A DNA stretch of 64,000 nt from the NCBI RefSeq assembly GCF_001434335.1, contig NZ_AZFM01000001.1, forward strand, positions 62,001 through 126,000, read 5' to 3'. Shown here in pieces: positions 51,967 to 61,477 of this stretch (position 1 is the stretch's first letter; every line of letters begins with the position of its first letter). This stretch comes from Lactobacillus kalixensis DSM 16043. Lineage in GTDB: Bacteria; Bacillota; Bacilli; Lactobacillales; Lactobacillaceae. The position numbers and the translations under genes are program-made. Under the pieces are notes generated by a model. That model worked only from the letters and a program-made list of their open reading frames with translations, had not been told where the DNA came from and searched no databases.

Positions 51967-51995
51967 TTACAAAAAGAAAGTAAGCGTGTTATACT
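51967..51995 (+). promoter_or_regulatory. promoter of spx
   Basis: TTACAA (51967-51972), a 17-nt spacer and TATACT (51990-51995), 54 nt before the start codon. Confidence 0.7.
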
Positions 51996-52049
51996 TAATG
52001 TATGGTAAATGTTGTATACGATTATTTGTTCTAAGGAGCGTGAAATTAT

Positions 52050-52448
52050 ATGGTAGATTTATATGTATCTCCTAGTTGTACCTCATGTCGAAAGGCAAAG
52101 GCATGGCTCGAAAAGCATAGTATTCCTTTCAGGGAAAGAAACATCTTTTCAGAACCATTAACTAAAGGTGAAATTTTACAAATTTTGCGTATGACAGAAA
52201 ATGGTACTGAGGAAATTATTTCTACCCGCTCAAGAGCTTTTCAACAACTAAAGATCAATTTAGACGATTTATCAATTGATCAGTTACTTGCTCTCGTGGA
52301 AAAGAATCCTAATTTATTAAGAAGACCGATCATTATGGATGATCGTCGCTTACAAGTCGGTTATAACGAAGATGAAATTCGTCGCTTTTTACCAAGAAAA
52401 GTTCGTCGACTTGAATTGGCTGAAGCGCAAAAGATCGCAGATCTATAA
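52050..52448 (+). CDS. spx: Spx global stress regulator
   Basis: A 132-residue ArsC-like protein that binds the RNA polymerase alpha C-terminal domain. The redox switch is the CTSC pair (Cys10 and Cys13), and [16 protein letters not shown] supplies the arginine-rich Spx segment. It is degraded by ClpXP with the YjbH adaptor, whose gene lies about 5 kb downstream, next to mecA and coiA. TAAGGAGC precedes the ATG. Lactobacilli often carry several Spx paralogues; which one this is cannot be told. Confidence 0.93.
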   Translation: MVDLYVSPSCTSCRKAKAWLEKHSIPFRERNIFSEPLTKGEILQILRMTENGTEEIISTRSRAFQQLKINLDDLSIDQLLALVEKNPNLLRRPIIMDDRRLQVGYNEDEIRRFLPRKVRRLELAEAQKIADL

Positions 52449-52479
52449 AATAACAACTGAATATAAAATAAAATATTAG

Positions 52480-52505
52480 CTTGACTGCTAATATTTTTTT
52501 ATTCT
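52480..52505 (+). terminator. terminator of spx
   Basis: ATTAGC and GCTAAT form a short stem followed by a T-run. Confidence 0.65.
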
Positions 52506-52588
52506 TTTTATTTCAAATTAAATAATGTGTGTTATTATAAAATCGAAGAGAAAATAACAGAGGTTATTAAAACACGAGGTATAGAGTA

Positions 52589-55500
52589 ATGAAAATTAAA
52601 GATGCGGTTGCGGAAAGAAAACAGCATTTTTCAATCCGCAAACTAACAATAGGTACGACATCTGTGTTATTAGGAACTACTTTATGGTTAGCAAATAGTA
52701 GTAATATGGCACACGCTGACCAAGCTGATGGTAATTCTGATACCACACTTGTCACCAATGAAGTAAAAGATACCGAAACAACTTCTGAACAAACTGATAA
52801 AACAGATCAAAATCAATCGACTCAATCTTCTGAACAAGTACAGACAAATGGCGAAAATGCAGAAGCTAAGGCTGAAGTAGCTAAAAATGTAGAGGTTTCA
52901 GCTACAGAACTTCCTGCGCAAGACAATAAGATCTCAGAAGATGCGGTTAAAGTAGAAGATAAGACTGCTAATACTGATTTAAAGAAGACTGAACAAGAAT
53001 CTTCTGATAAAAGTGCTAATGCTGAAAAAGGTAGTACTCAAGAAAATACTCCAGTAATTACTAATAATAAAAAAGTCGAAGAAACTGCTAAAGATGATGT
53101 TAATAAGACTTACAACATCACTATCACAGCAAATAATGTCGCCAGCAAGGATGGAAAAGTTAAAACATCCAATTCTGTTTGGGATTATAACTTTAAAGAT
53201 GGTGTTTTAAGTCTTAAAGATGTCAAAGATGGCACTAGAATTTATTCTTTAGGTGTTGCACCAACCGGTTATAAATTGTTAAATCCAGAAGTCTTGGAAC
53301 AAAACTTCAGAATGGAAGGAAATACTGCATACGTAAATGGTAAAGATGCAAATGTTACTTTAAAGTATGCACCAATTTCTCCAATCTTAATTAAATATGT
53401 TGATGAAGATAGCGGTGAAGTGTTGTCATCATCATCTGTTGGTGCAAATACTTCCTCTACAGCAAGTCTTGAATATCAAGCAGGGGATGAGGCCGCAATT
53501 GGTCCGTCGAAATTCTTGGCTCACGCAATTGACATTCCTGGATATGAATTAGTAGGTGATGCTACATTCATTGACACGTATAATAATGTTCAATCATTGG
53601 GTAATTACAATTATCAAGTTGTAACTTTCAAATACAAGAAGGTTATGGATAATCCAAACCCTAAGCAAGAAAAAGGTTCTGGTGCACAATACGGGGAATA
53701 CTTTGGACCTCAATGGAGCACCATCGATCCAGCTGATGCGTTTAACTTAACAGGCGCTAAAGGATTAACATATGAGCATGATAATGGTGATGTTGAAGCC
53801 AAAGTTGATGCCTTAGCTAAAAAGTATGAAAATCAAGGCTACACTTATGTAGGTACTTTTAATTACCATTACAATACTGACTATTACAACTGGAATGAAG
53901 CAGCAACTTCAGTTAACTTGGTACCAAATAAGGATGTTACTGTTAAGTATGTTGATCAAAATGGTAATGAATTAGCTTCAGAAGATATTTTATCAGGTAA
54001 TCCTAACAACCCAGATCAAACTAACAATGGTATTAACAATAAAAATCACTGGTACTCTGCTGGTGAATGGGAAGCAACTCCTAAGACAATCAACGGTTAC
54101 ACTTTAAGAACTACTTATGGTGCAACTAAGGGGAAATATACTCCTTATAAATATGTAGTAACTTTTGAATATGCTAAAGATACTACTGGTAAGGTTATTT
54201 ACATTGATGACACTAACAACAGTACTTTGAAGACAGATTCTCTTACTGGTTTTGTTGGTGACAAGATTGATTACTCAACTACATCATCAATTGCAGACTA
54301 TGAAAAGCAAGGATATGTTTTAGTATCTGACAACTTCTCAGCTGATAAGACCTACCAAGACAATGCTGACGAAAACACTTTTGAAGTTCACTTCAAACAT
54401 GGTGTAAAGCCAGTTACTCCAGAAACTCCTACTCCTGAAGTACCAAAGACTCCAGATGGTAAGACAGTTGTTAACCCAACTGATTTAACTAAGAAGGTTA
54501 ACTTAACTGTTAACTACGTAAATGAGGACGGTACTCAATTTACTGGAACTGTTCCAGCAAATGCTAAACAAACTGCAACATTTACTGGTGTTGCTTATGT
54601 TGATACAGTTACCGGTCAATTAGTAAACGCTAAGCAAGAAAATGGTAGCTGGGTAATTGATGAAAGTAACACCGCTACACCACAAATCACTTGGACTAGT
54701 GACAAAACTTCATTTGAAGGTGTAACTTCACCAACTGAAAAAGGTTATCACGTAACTAATGTTTCTGATCACGCTGATGGCACAAACGTTGCCGCAATTA
54801 CTGGTTTGACTAAAGACAGTGGCGACATCAACATTACTGTAACTTATACTAAGAACGGTGAAGAAGTTGTTAACAAGCAAAATCTTCCGGCTTCTCAAAT
54901 TGTTCAATACGTTGACGACCAAGGTAATGTTCTTCGTGAAGAAAAGAAGCAAACTGCAGAATTCACCTACTCCGGTGATACTAAAGATACTGTAACTGGT
55001 GAAATTACTAAGCAAGGTTCATGGAATGAAACTTCACACAACTTTACTGCAGAAGAAGTTCCAGTAATCGATGGTTACGTTGCGGTATCTGGTTACACTA
55101 ATAACGACGGCAAGTACGTTGCAGGTGGTTTTGTTGCAACTAACACCGGTTCTAATGAAGAACGTAATAAGGTATTCAAAGTTGTTTACAAGAAGATTGG
55201 CAAGATTATTCCAGTTGGTCCAGATGGTAAAACTCCAATTCCAGATGCACCAACTCCTAGCTACCATAATGATCCAACCAATCCAACAGCAGTAGTACCC
55301 AATGAACCTGTACCAAATGTTCCTGGTTACAAGCCAAGCGTTCCAACTGTAACTCCAGAAAAACCAACTGAAGATACTCCAGTTGTTTACACACCAGATA
55401 CGCCAACACCTAAACCAGAAGAACCAACCGGTCCTGTAGATCCAGTAACACCAGAAACTCCAACTAACCCAACTACACCACAGACTCCACAAGAACCTGA

Positions 55501-55810
55501 AAATGTAGTTCCACATCCAGAAACACCGGCAACACCGGATACTCCAGATACGCCAGCTCCTACTCCTCATGCATCAGTAGATAATACTAAGAAGACTAAG
55601 TCAACTACTGTTGTGCCTCACGCTACAGTAGCAAAGAATACTGAAGTACCTGATTCACCAGTTCGAACAACTAATAATCCTGAAGAAAATACTCTTCCAC
55701 AAACTGGTGAAGATGATACTACTAAAGCAACAGTTGCAGGTGCAGCGATAAATTTGATTTCTCTGTTAGGTTTATCAGGCTATGGAAAACGCAAGCGTCG
55801 TAAGAATTAA
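52589..55810 (+). CDS. LPQTG-anchored MucBP-repeat surface adhesin
   Basis: A 1073-residue cell-wall protein. It has an FSIRK-type signal (FSIRKLTIGTTSVLLG, from residue 14), a Ser/Thr/Glu-rich region (about 44-175), then repeated beta-rich modules with MucBP/Mub-B2-like starts: ILIKYVDEDSGEVL, VTVKYVDQNGNELASED, GKVIYIDDTNNSTLK, LTVNYVNEDGTQF and QIVQYVDDQGNVLREE. A proline/threonine-rich stalk (about 880-1030) spans the wall, and LPQTG (1036-1040), a hydrophobic segment and a GKRKRRKN tail form the sortase anchor. Homologues bind mucus; that is inferred here. It is monocistronic between spx and mecA. Confidence 0.93.
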   Translation: MKIKDAVAERKQHFSIRKLTIGTTSVLLGTTLWLANSSNMAHADQADGNSDTTLVTNEVKDTETTSEQTDKTDQNQSTQSSEQVQTNGENAEAKAEVAKNVEVSATELPAQDNKISEDAVKVEDKTANTDLKKTEQESSDKSANAEKGSTQENTPVITNNKKVEETAKDDVNKTYNITITANNVASKDGKVKTSNSVWDYNFKDGVLSLKDVKDGTRIYSLGVAPTGYKLLNPEVLEQNFRMEGNTAYVNGKDANVTLKYAPISPILIKYVDEDSGEVLSSSSVGANTSSTASLEYQAGDEAAIGPSKFLAHAIDIPGYELVGDATFIDTYNNVQSLGNYNYQVVTFKYKKVMDNPNPKQEKGSGAQYGEYFGPQWSTIDPADAFNLTGAKGLTYEHDNGDVEAKVDALAKKYENQGYTYVGTFNYHYNTDYYNWNEAATSVNLVPNKDVTVKYVDQNGNELASEDILSGNPNNPDQTNNGINNKNHWYSAGEWEATPKTINGYTLRTTYGATKGKYTPYKYVVTFEYAKDTTGKVIYIDDTNNSTLKTDSLTGFVGDKIDYSTTSSIADYEKQGYVLVSDNFSADKTYQDNADENTFEVHFKHGVKPVTPETPTPEVPKTPDGKTVVNPTDLTKKVNLTVNYVNEDGTQFTGTVPANAKQTATFTGVAYVDTVTGQLVNAKQENGSWVIDESNTATPQITWTSDKTSFEGVTSPTEKGYHVTNVSDHADGTNVAAITGLTKDSGDINITVTYTKNGEEVVNKQNLPASQIVQYVDDQGNVLREEKKQTAEFTYSGDTKDTVTGEITKQGSWNETSHNFTAEEVPVIDGYVAVSGYTNNDGKYVAGGFVATNTGSNEERNKVFKVVYKKIGKIIPVGPDGKTPIPDAPTPSYHNDPTNPTAVVPNEPVPNVPGYKPSVPTVTPEKPTEDTPVVYTPDTPTPKPEEPTGPVDPVTPETPTNPTTPQTPQEPENVVPHPETPATPDTPDTPAPTPHASVDNTKKTKSTTVVPHATVAKNTEVPDSPVRTTNNPEENTLPQTGEDDTTKATVAGAAINLISLLGLSGYGKRKRRKN

Positions 55811-55951
55811 TATATTTAAATCAGAACTTCCAGAAATGGAAATTCTGATTTTCTTTTTCTTTCAAAAAAATTAAAGACTAACACTTTTGTTTTATTTGAA
55901 AAGTAGTGTACTATTGTAATAACAGGAAAATAACTATGGAGGTGAAAATCT

Positions 55952-56692
55952 ATGAAAATTAAACGAATTGATGAAAATACAATTCGGGTTCGTATTAACA
56001 ATGATGAACTTGCAGAGCGAGGCTTAAAGGTTCTTGACTTACTTGGAAATAGAGACAAGATTCAACAATTCTTCTATTCAATTTTGTCAGAAGTTGATAC
56101 TGACCATACTTTCACAAAGGATGCTCCAGTTTCATTTCAAGTGATGCCAAATAGTAGTGGGTTAGATGTGCTAATTACTAAAGTTAATAGTGGAAATACT
56201 GAAGAGCTGCAGAAAATGCTCAGTTCAAGTGACTTCGATGATAATAACGATGAAGAAGATGAGGATTCTAGAAGAAGTTTCTTTGATTTAGATCCAAAAG
56301 ATGACCCGAAAACAGAAATTGATCCAGGACAAGTTGTTAAGCATAGTTCATTTTTGAATGCAGAAGATGAAGAAGATTATTGGAACTTCCAAGATACTCA
56401 TTGCTATAAGTTCGATGATTTAGGTTTAGCAACAGCATTAGCAGATAATTTGAGATCAGATAATATTGCTTCTAGCTTGTATTTATACAAAGGACAATAT
56501 TTTATGAAATTGGTATTTGTTAATGATGATTTTGCGGAATTAACACCTGCTGATGCTTGGGCAATTGCTAATGAATTTGGTATCAAGATTAGCTCTGATG
56601 ATATGGAAACAATTGAAGAAATTGGCAAACTGATCATTCAACGTGATGCTTTAGGTACTTTACGTAGATATTTTGATACTAACATCAAGTAA
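55952..56692 (+). CDS. mecA: adaptor protein MecA
   Basis: A 246-residue adaptor that hands substrates to ClpC-type ATPases. The N-terminal domain begins MKIKRIDENTIRVRINNDEL, an acidic linker follows (DDNNDEEDEDSRR), and the C-terminal Clp-binding domain contains SSLYLYKGQYFMKL and ANEFG. GGAGG precedes the ATG. Its position between spx and coiA is the order known in several Firmicutes. A role in competence or stress proteolysis is inferred from the family. Confidence 0.95.
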   Translation: MKIKRIDENTIRVRINNDELAERGLKVLDLLGNRDKIQQFFYSILSEVDTDHTFTKDAPVSFQVMPNSSGLDVLITKVNSGNTEELQKMLSSSDFDDNNDEEDEDSRRSFFDLDPKDDPKTEIDPGQVVKHSSFLNAEDEEDYWNFQDTHCYKFDDLGLATALADNLRSDNIASSLYLYKGQYFMKLVFVNDDFAELTPADAWAIANEFGIKISSDDMETIEEIGKLIIQRDALGTLRRYFDTNIK

Positions 56693-56715
56693 TTTTTAAG
56701 AAAAAGTAAAGAAAG

Positions 56716-56748
56716 AGAAAGAGCGAGTAAAATCTTGCTCTTTTTTCG
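56716..56748 (+). terminator. terminator of mecA
   Basis: AAAGAGCGAG pairs with CTTGCTCTTT around a short loop, followed by T residues. Confidence 0.8.
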
Positions 56749-56769
56749 TATTTAATAATGGGCGATAAA

Positions 56770-57657
56770 ATGTATGCAGCATTATTAAATAAAAGAATAG
56801 TTTTGGCAGTTGATGAGGCAAATTTAGTTCGAAATAATGAGAAAAAGTTGAATTATGAAAATTATCGATGTCCACAATGCCACAAAAAATTGATTTTGAT
56901 TATTTCTGAGAGCAAGAGCGCGTTTTTTAAACATTTGGCACAATGTAGATCACAATATGGTGAAAAAGAAGAGCATCATAATTCTAAGATGCTTCTGAAA
57001 TCCGCTTTTACTGCAGCTGGGTTCGATGCTAAAGTTGAGGTTCCGCTAGCTGATGGTGGTATTCGAGCGGATGTCTTAATTTCTGAAAAATTGGCAATTG
57101 AAGTACAGTGTGCACCTTTGAGTCAACGTGAATTTATTCACCGGCACAATTTATATCAGCAAGTTAAAATATTAGATTTATGGATTGTTGGAAAGCGTCA
57201 TTATCTGAATAAGCAGCTTAAAGAGACGCAATTAATCTTTTTTAGAGAAAACAAAAATTGGGGTACATATTATCTTGAGGTGAATCCACAAAAACAAGTT
57301 CTGCAGTTGAAATACAATATTTGGCAAGAGCCAATGACACGAAATTTGGTTTATCAAACTAAAATTTTTTCTTTAGATGAATGTGGTATCAATGAATTTT
57401 GGCATTTTAAAGCGAAAAAGAAAATCTTCCAGTTAAATAAAAATGATCAAAAACAATATCTTTGGCGTCAGATTCATCAAAAAACTAATTTAGGACATAA
57501 AATTGCGAGTCAACTTTATGAATTAGGAATGAATATTGATGATCTGCCAGACAAAGTCTTTAGCCAATTTCGTAAGCCAGGTGAAATTGATGGGGTGAGT
57601 AAGTATTTGTGTAACAAAAAAGGCCCTGCGCCTAAATTAGACGCAGATGACCTGTAA
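56770..57657 (+). CDS. coiA: competence protein CoiA-like nuclease
   Basis: A 295-residue protein of the CoiA family. A zinc-ribbon-like N terminus (YRCPQCHKKLILI) is followed by a helical stretch HLAQCRSQYGEKEEHHNSK and the PD-(D/E)xK nuclease core: VEVPLADGGIRADVLI, then AIEVQCAPLSQREFIHR. CoiA acts after DNA uptake in competent Firmicutes. ATG 56770 gives the usual length; the ATG 12 nt upstream is equally lacking a good ribosome binding site. Its last 26 nt overlap the converging yjbH gene. Confidence 0.85.
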   Translation: MYAALLNKRIVLAVDEANLVRNNEKKLNYENYRCPQCHKKLILIISESKSAFFKHLAQCRSQYGEKEEHHNSKMLLKSAFTAAGFDAKVEVPLADGGIRADVLISEKLAIEVQCAPLSQREFIHRHNLYQQVKILDLWIVGKRHYLNKQLKETQLIFFRENKNWGTYYLEVNPQKQVLQLKYNIWQEPMTRNLVYQTKIFSLDECGINEFWHFKAKKKIFQLNKNDQKQYLWRQIHQKTNLGHKIASQLYELGMNIDDLPDKVFSQFRKPGEIDGVSKYLCNKKGPAPKLDADDL

Positions 57658-58261
57658 ACATTTCATTAAATTGTTTGGGTTGATATGCCTCATTTTCTGG
57701 CATAAATAAGTTGATTAGTTCTTCATGAGTAATCATGTTTTCAACTAACATCCCAGTTTGACTAGCATCATTCTCATTAAAAATTACCGTAGTAGGTGTT
57801 TTTTTAACATCCCATTTTGCAGCGAGTTCTTGATCTTGTTTAATTGATTCTTTAATATAATTACTATTTTTCAACGATTGAATAGACTTAGGATTGATCT
57901 TCAGATTGTTTATTGCTGTACTGAACAAGTCAGAATAATTATGATCAATCGTATTTTCATTCAACTGATTTTGTAATTCTAAAAGAAAATCCCTGGCTTT
58001 TTTATTACCATTAGTAAACCTAATTGCATGGTAATATTCTAATGCTTTATTTGTGATCAAAGTATAGAAAGAAAATTGGCACAACTTTTGTGCGTTACGT
58101 TTGCGTCTAATCATGTCGTCTTGAACGATGTGTACATTCGCAATCGGCACAAGATGATAAGAAACTTCAATGTCCAATTCGTCAATAGTTCTTTGAATTC
58201 TTCTTTCAATATCGTAGCAGTAGATGCCAATTGGATTAATGAAGAGAAAAATCTCAAACAT
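57632..58261 (-). CDS. spxH: YjbH/SpxH-like ClpXP adaptor (thioredoxin-fold)
   Basis: A 209-residue DsbA-fold protein. The N-terminal strand and active-site position read LFINPIGIYCYDIERRI; the usual CxxC is reduced to one Cys, as in other YjbH proteins. The cis-Pro loop is KKTPTTVIFN. YjbH targets Spx to ClpXP. Its location beside coiA and near mecA, the CYTH gene, relQ and nadK supports the assignment. It converges on coiA with 26 nt of overlapping coding sequence. Confidence 0.82.
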   Translation of the reverse strand: MFEIFLFINPIGIYCYDIERRIQRTIDELDIEVSYHLVPIANVHIVQDDMIRRKRNAQKLCQFSFYTLITNKALEYYHAIRFTNGNKKARDFLLELQNQLNENTIDHNYSDLFSTAINNLKINPKSIQSLKNSNYIKESIKQDQELAAKWDVKKTPTTVIFNENDASQTGMLVENMITHEELINLFMPENEAYQPKQFNEMFTGHLRLI

Positions 58262-58342
58262 ATCAATAACCTCGCTTAACTGAATATCTCAGTTATTACT
58301 TTAGCAAGAAACTTAAAAACAGACAACGAATTTGACTTGATT

Positions 58343-58963
58343 TTAGATTCTATGGATACTTGCTCTGGCAATTTTGTTTTGATTGGTATTTTCTACAGTT
58401 TGTTTAAAACCAAAATCTGCTTCTAATTTTAGTAAAACTTCTTTGATTAGAGCTGGATTAGTGTTTTCAATTTCAAGCTCATAATCTGAATACCCATCTG
58501 GATATGAAGTTGCGTCTAAAGTTAATTCACAATCTTTTGGTCCAGTAGATAAAGTACGGTTTGTTTTACTCCAAGTAAACAGCTGTAAGTCCTTCTGCTG
58601 GTTTGTAAAATGTTTACTCAAATATTGACCAATATTACCTTGAAAAGTAAACATGTTCTTGTCTTTAGCTTGCTTAACGAGTTCCTTTGCCTTATCCAAA
58701 GGAAGATCATCATTAATTTCGATTACTTCATGGAATTTTTCTTGTATAGGTCTAAGGTCAGGAACTTTCATTGTTTGTTCAGCATGATCGGCATATATTC
58801 TGATTCGTAAACTAATTTTATGTTCTTTTAAAATTTTATTAGGCGTATCAAAATAATAATTTTCTTGAATGAAGTTAGACTTAATTGGAAAGGCAGACTT
58901 CATTTCTTTATAAACGTTTTTATCTAAAATAGTTTTTGCTTCAATTTCACGATTTTTGCTCAT
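58343..58963 (-). CDS. CYTH-domain protein (triphosphate tunnel metalloenzyme)
   Basis: A 206-residue protein with the N-terminal ExExK motif (REIEAKT) and alternating charged strands LRIRIYADHAEQTMKVP, NRTLSTGPKDCELTLDAT and YELEIENTNPAL, the CYTH tunnel. Members hydrolyse triphosphates or bind polyphosphate. In other Firmicutes this gene (yjbK) lies next to relQ, as here, though it reads in the opposite direction. The shared intergenic region is short. Substrate unknown. Confidence 0.85.
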   Translation of the reverse strand: MSKNREIEAKTILDKNVYKEMKSAFPIKSNFIQENYYFDTPNKILKEHKISLRIRIYADHAEQTMKVPDLRPIQEKFHEVIEINDDLPLDKAKELVKQAKDKNMFTFQGNIGQYLSKHFTNQQKDLQLFTWSKTNRTLSTGPKDCELTLDATSYPDGYSDYELEIENTNPALIKEVLLKLEADFGFKQTVENTNQNKIARASIHRI

Positions 58964-59033
58964 TTTTATTCACTCCATCTATTCCTTATAATTATATGTT
59001 AAAATCAATGTGTTTAGGAAAGGAATTTTTATT

Positions 59034-59666
59034 ATGAATTTAGATTGGGATAACTTCTTATGGCCTTACACCGAAGCGGTGCGAGAGCTAAAAATCAAAT
59101 TTCGTTCTTTAAGACAAAGCTTTTTAACCAAAGGGGAACACTCTCCAATCGAATTTGTAATTGGCAGAGTGAAGACAGTTGATTCGATTAAAGAAAAGAT
59201 GCAACGTCGTGTGATCAGTCCAGAAGTAATCGAAACTGATATGCAAGATATTGCTGGAATCAGAATCGTAACACAATTTGTCGATGATATTTATAAAGTG
59301 GTTGATTTAATTCATGCTCGCGATGATATGGAAGTTGTAGAAGAACGGGATTATATTCAAAATGCCAAGCCATCTGGTTATCGTTCCTATCATATGGTGA
59401 TTTCTTACACTGTTTATCTTCCTGAAGGGCCTAAAACTTTAATTGCGGAAATTCAAATTAGAACTTTAGCTATGAATTTTTGGGCTACAGTAGAACATAC
59501 TTTGAATTACAAATATAAAGGTGAATACCCAGATGATATTTCTGCTCGGCTTAAATCTACTGCTGAGGCCGCATATCAACTTGATGAGGAAATGTCTTCA
59601 ATTAAGGATGAAGTTCAAGAAGCCCAGAAGATTTTTACAAAGAATAAGGGTAAAGAAAAATCATGA
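59034..59666 (+). CDS. relQ: small alarmone synthetase RelQ
   Basis: A 210-residue GTP pyrophosphokinase that makes (p)ppGpp and has no hydrolase domain. SPIEFVIGRVKTVDSIKEKM, DIAGIRIVTQFVDDIYKV and the core YRSYHMVISYTVYLP with AEIQIRTLAMNFWATVEH match the small-synthetase group. AGGAAAGGA precedes ATG 59034. Its stop overlaps the nadK start (ATGA). It probably responds to cell-wall stress, as in relatives; that is inference. Confidence 0.93.
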   Translation: MNLDWDNFLWPYTEAVRELKIKFRSLRQSFLTKGEHSPIEFVIGRVKTVDSIKEKMQRRVISPEVIETDMQDIAGIRIVTQFVDDIYKVVDLIHARDDMEVVEERDYIQNAKPSGYRSYHMVISYTVYLPEGPKTLIAEIQIRTLAMNFWATVEHTLNYKYKGEYPDDISARLKSTAEAAYQLDEEMSSIKDEVQEAQKIFTKNKGKEKS

Positions 59667-60469
59667 AAGTAGCTGTCGCTCATAATAACAAGCCTCTGAC
59701 TTTGGAAGTGGCCGGACAAATTAAAGAATTACTGAAAGAAAAAGACTTTATTTTAGACGAAAAATATCCGGATATTGTCATCACTGTTGGTGGAGATGGT
59801 ACTTTGATAAATGCTTTCCACCGCTACGAAAATCAGGTTGATTCAATTCGTTTTATTGGTGTTCACACTGGGCACCTTGGTTTTTATACAGATTGGCGTA
59901 ATTACGATATTGAAAAAATGGTGGATGCCTTGTCCCGCGATGATGCGCAAGCTGCTAAATATCCACTTTTGGAAATATCAATGGAAACTGAGAATGGTGA
60001 AATCAAGCATTTTTTGGCGTTAAATGAATCGGCTGTTAAAAGGGTGTCTCATACTTTGGAAGCTGACGTTTATATTGATGATGAGCCATTTGAAAATTTC
60101 CGTGGTGATGGTTTGTGTGTATCAACACCGACAGGTTCCACTGCTTATGGTAAGTCATTAGGCGGTGCAGTTATTCATCCTCGTTTAAAGGCATTGCAGA
60201 TGACAGAAATTGCGTCGATCAATAACCGTGTGTTTAGAACTTTATCTTCACCAATTGTAATTGCACCAGATCAATGGATTACCATTGTACCGAATACTGA
60301 TCACTTCGTCATGACAATTGATGGCGAGCGAAATGACTTAAGGAATGCCAAAAAAATCACCTATCGAATTTCTAAGCATTCAATTCAGTTTGATCGTTTT
60401 GGTCACCACCATTTCTGGTCAAGAGTTAAAACTTCATTTATTAGTGATTCAAATAATGACAATCTTTAA
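59663..60469 (+). CDS. nadK: NAD kinase
   Basis: A 268-residue ATP-dependent kinase that makes NADP from NAD. The GGDGT motif (residues 41-45) and the later LALNESAVKR and CVSTPTGSTAYGKSLGGAV are characteristic. The start overlaps the relQ stop by 4 nt, and its last 14 nt overlap the pseudouridine synthase gene. The three-gene run relQ-nadK-rluD is the same as in other Firmicutes. Confidence 0.96.
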   Translation: MKVAVAHNNKPLTLEVAGQIKELLKEKDFILDEKYPDIVITVGGDGTLINAFHRYENQVDSIRFIGVHTGHLGFYTDWRNYDIEKMVDALSRDDAQAAKYPLLEISMETENGEIKHFLALNESAVKRVSHTLEADVYIDDEPFENFRGDGLCVSTPTGSTAYGKSLGGAVIHPRLKALQMTEIASINNRVFRTLSSPIVIAPDQWITIVPNTDHFVMTIDGERNDLRNAKKITYRISKHSIQFDRFGHHHFWSRVKTSFISDSNNDNL

Positions 60470-61340
60470 ATTAACAGTAAAAGAAAAGGATCCCAAAAAA
60501 TTAGGATCTTTTTTGTTGAAAAATGGTTTTTCAAGACAAGCCATTAATAAATCTAAGAATAATAATGGGCGTATTTTTGTTAACCACAAACGTCGCTACA
60601 CTAGTTATCATTTGAAAGTGAATGATGAGGTTATCTTTTTAACCGGGGAAGAAAAAGACAATCCCTTTTTGCATCCCTCAAACAATCCAATTGAGATTGT
60701 GAAAGAAACCAAAAATTATCTGGTGGTTAATAAAGAAGCTGGTGTTTTATCAATTCCATCCCGTTATGAAGATGATGATGCCTTAGTTAACCGTGTGATG
60801 GGTTATTTTGAGCGAAACGGTGAAAAAGAATTGAAGCCGCATGTCATTACTAGATTAGATCGTAATACTTCTGGTTTAGTATTAATTGGGAAAAATGCAG
60901 TGGCACATGCTCGCTTTAGTAAGTTAGATAAGCACCATTTTATTAAAAAATATCATGCGATCGTTGAAGGAAACTTTGCTGAAGATGAATTAACAGGGGT
61001 AGTTGATCAGCCAATTGGTAAAAAAACTGATGGAGTCAAGCGTAGCGTTATAGCGGATGGTCAGAGTGCGCAAACTGAATATCGAGTTTTAAAACAAAAA
61101 GTAAATGCGAGCTTAGTGGAATTACGGCTTTTAACAGGACGGACACACCAAATTCGCGTGCATATGGCCTTTATGGGACATCCTTTGTATGGGGATGATT
61201 TATATGGCGGTTCCAATGTTTTTCCGCGTCAGGCACTTAACTGCTTTTATTTAGCTTTTAAAGATCCGTTTAGCGGTGAAAATGTTGAACTTAAAATTAA
61301 AGATCCAGTAGATATGGCACAATTATGGGATAGATTATAA
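60456..61340 (+). CDS. RluD-like pseudouridine synthase
   Basis: A 294-residue pseudouridine synthase of the RluA/RluD family. It has an S4-like N-terminal region (LGSFLLKNGFSRQAINK, GRIFVNHKRR) and the catalytic block HVITRLDRNTSGLVLIGKN, in which the Asp is the nucleophile. LTGRTHQIRVHMAFMGHPLYGDDLYGG follows. ATG 60456 lies inside the nadK end and keeps the S4 region intact; a longer start inside nadK has no family match. The RNA target is unknown. Confidence 0.92.
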   Translation: MTIFKLTVKEKDPKKLGSFLLKNGFSRQAINKSKNNNGRIFVNHKRRYTSYHLKVNDEVIFLTGEEKDNPFLHPSNNPIEIVKETKNYLVVNKEAGVLSIPSRYEDDDALVNRVMGYFERNGEKELKPHVITRLDRNTSGLVLIGKNAVAHARFSKLDKHHFIKKYHAIVEGNFAEDELTGVVDQPIGKKTDGVKRSVIADGQSAQTEYRVLKQKVNASLVELRLLTGRTHQIRVHMAFMGHPLYGDDLYGGSNVFPRQALNCFYLAFKDPFSGENVELKIKDPVDMAQLWDRL

Positions 61341-61404
61341 AATCTATCTTTTTTTATTTTGTATTACTATTATTTTTAAAAACTATAATTATTCTCTTAA
61401 ATCG

Positions 61405-61433
61405 TTGCTTATTGAAACCGCTTTTAATACAAT
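61405..61433 (+). promoter_or_regulatory. promoter of the oleate hydratase gene
   Basis: TTGCTT (61405-61410), a 17-nt spacer and TACAAT (61428-61433), 45 nt before the ATG. AGAGGA lies between. Confidence 0.65.
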
Positions 61434-61477
61434 GGGAATTAAGAAATGCGTTTTTGTAATCAGAAAAGAGGATATTT

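Noticed and set aside
55034-55570. Long minus-strand open frame rich in Trp, Arg and Ser
   Set aside because: It is antisense to the proline-rich stalk of the adhesin; the composition follows from Pro/Thr codons and there is no ribosome binding site.
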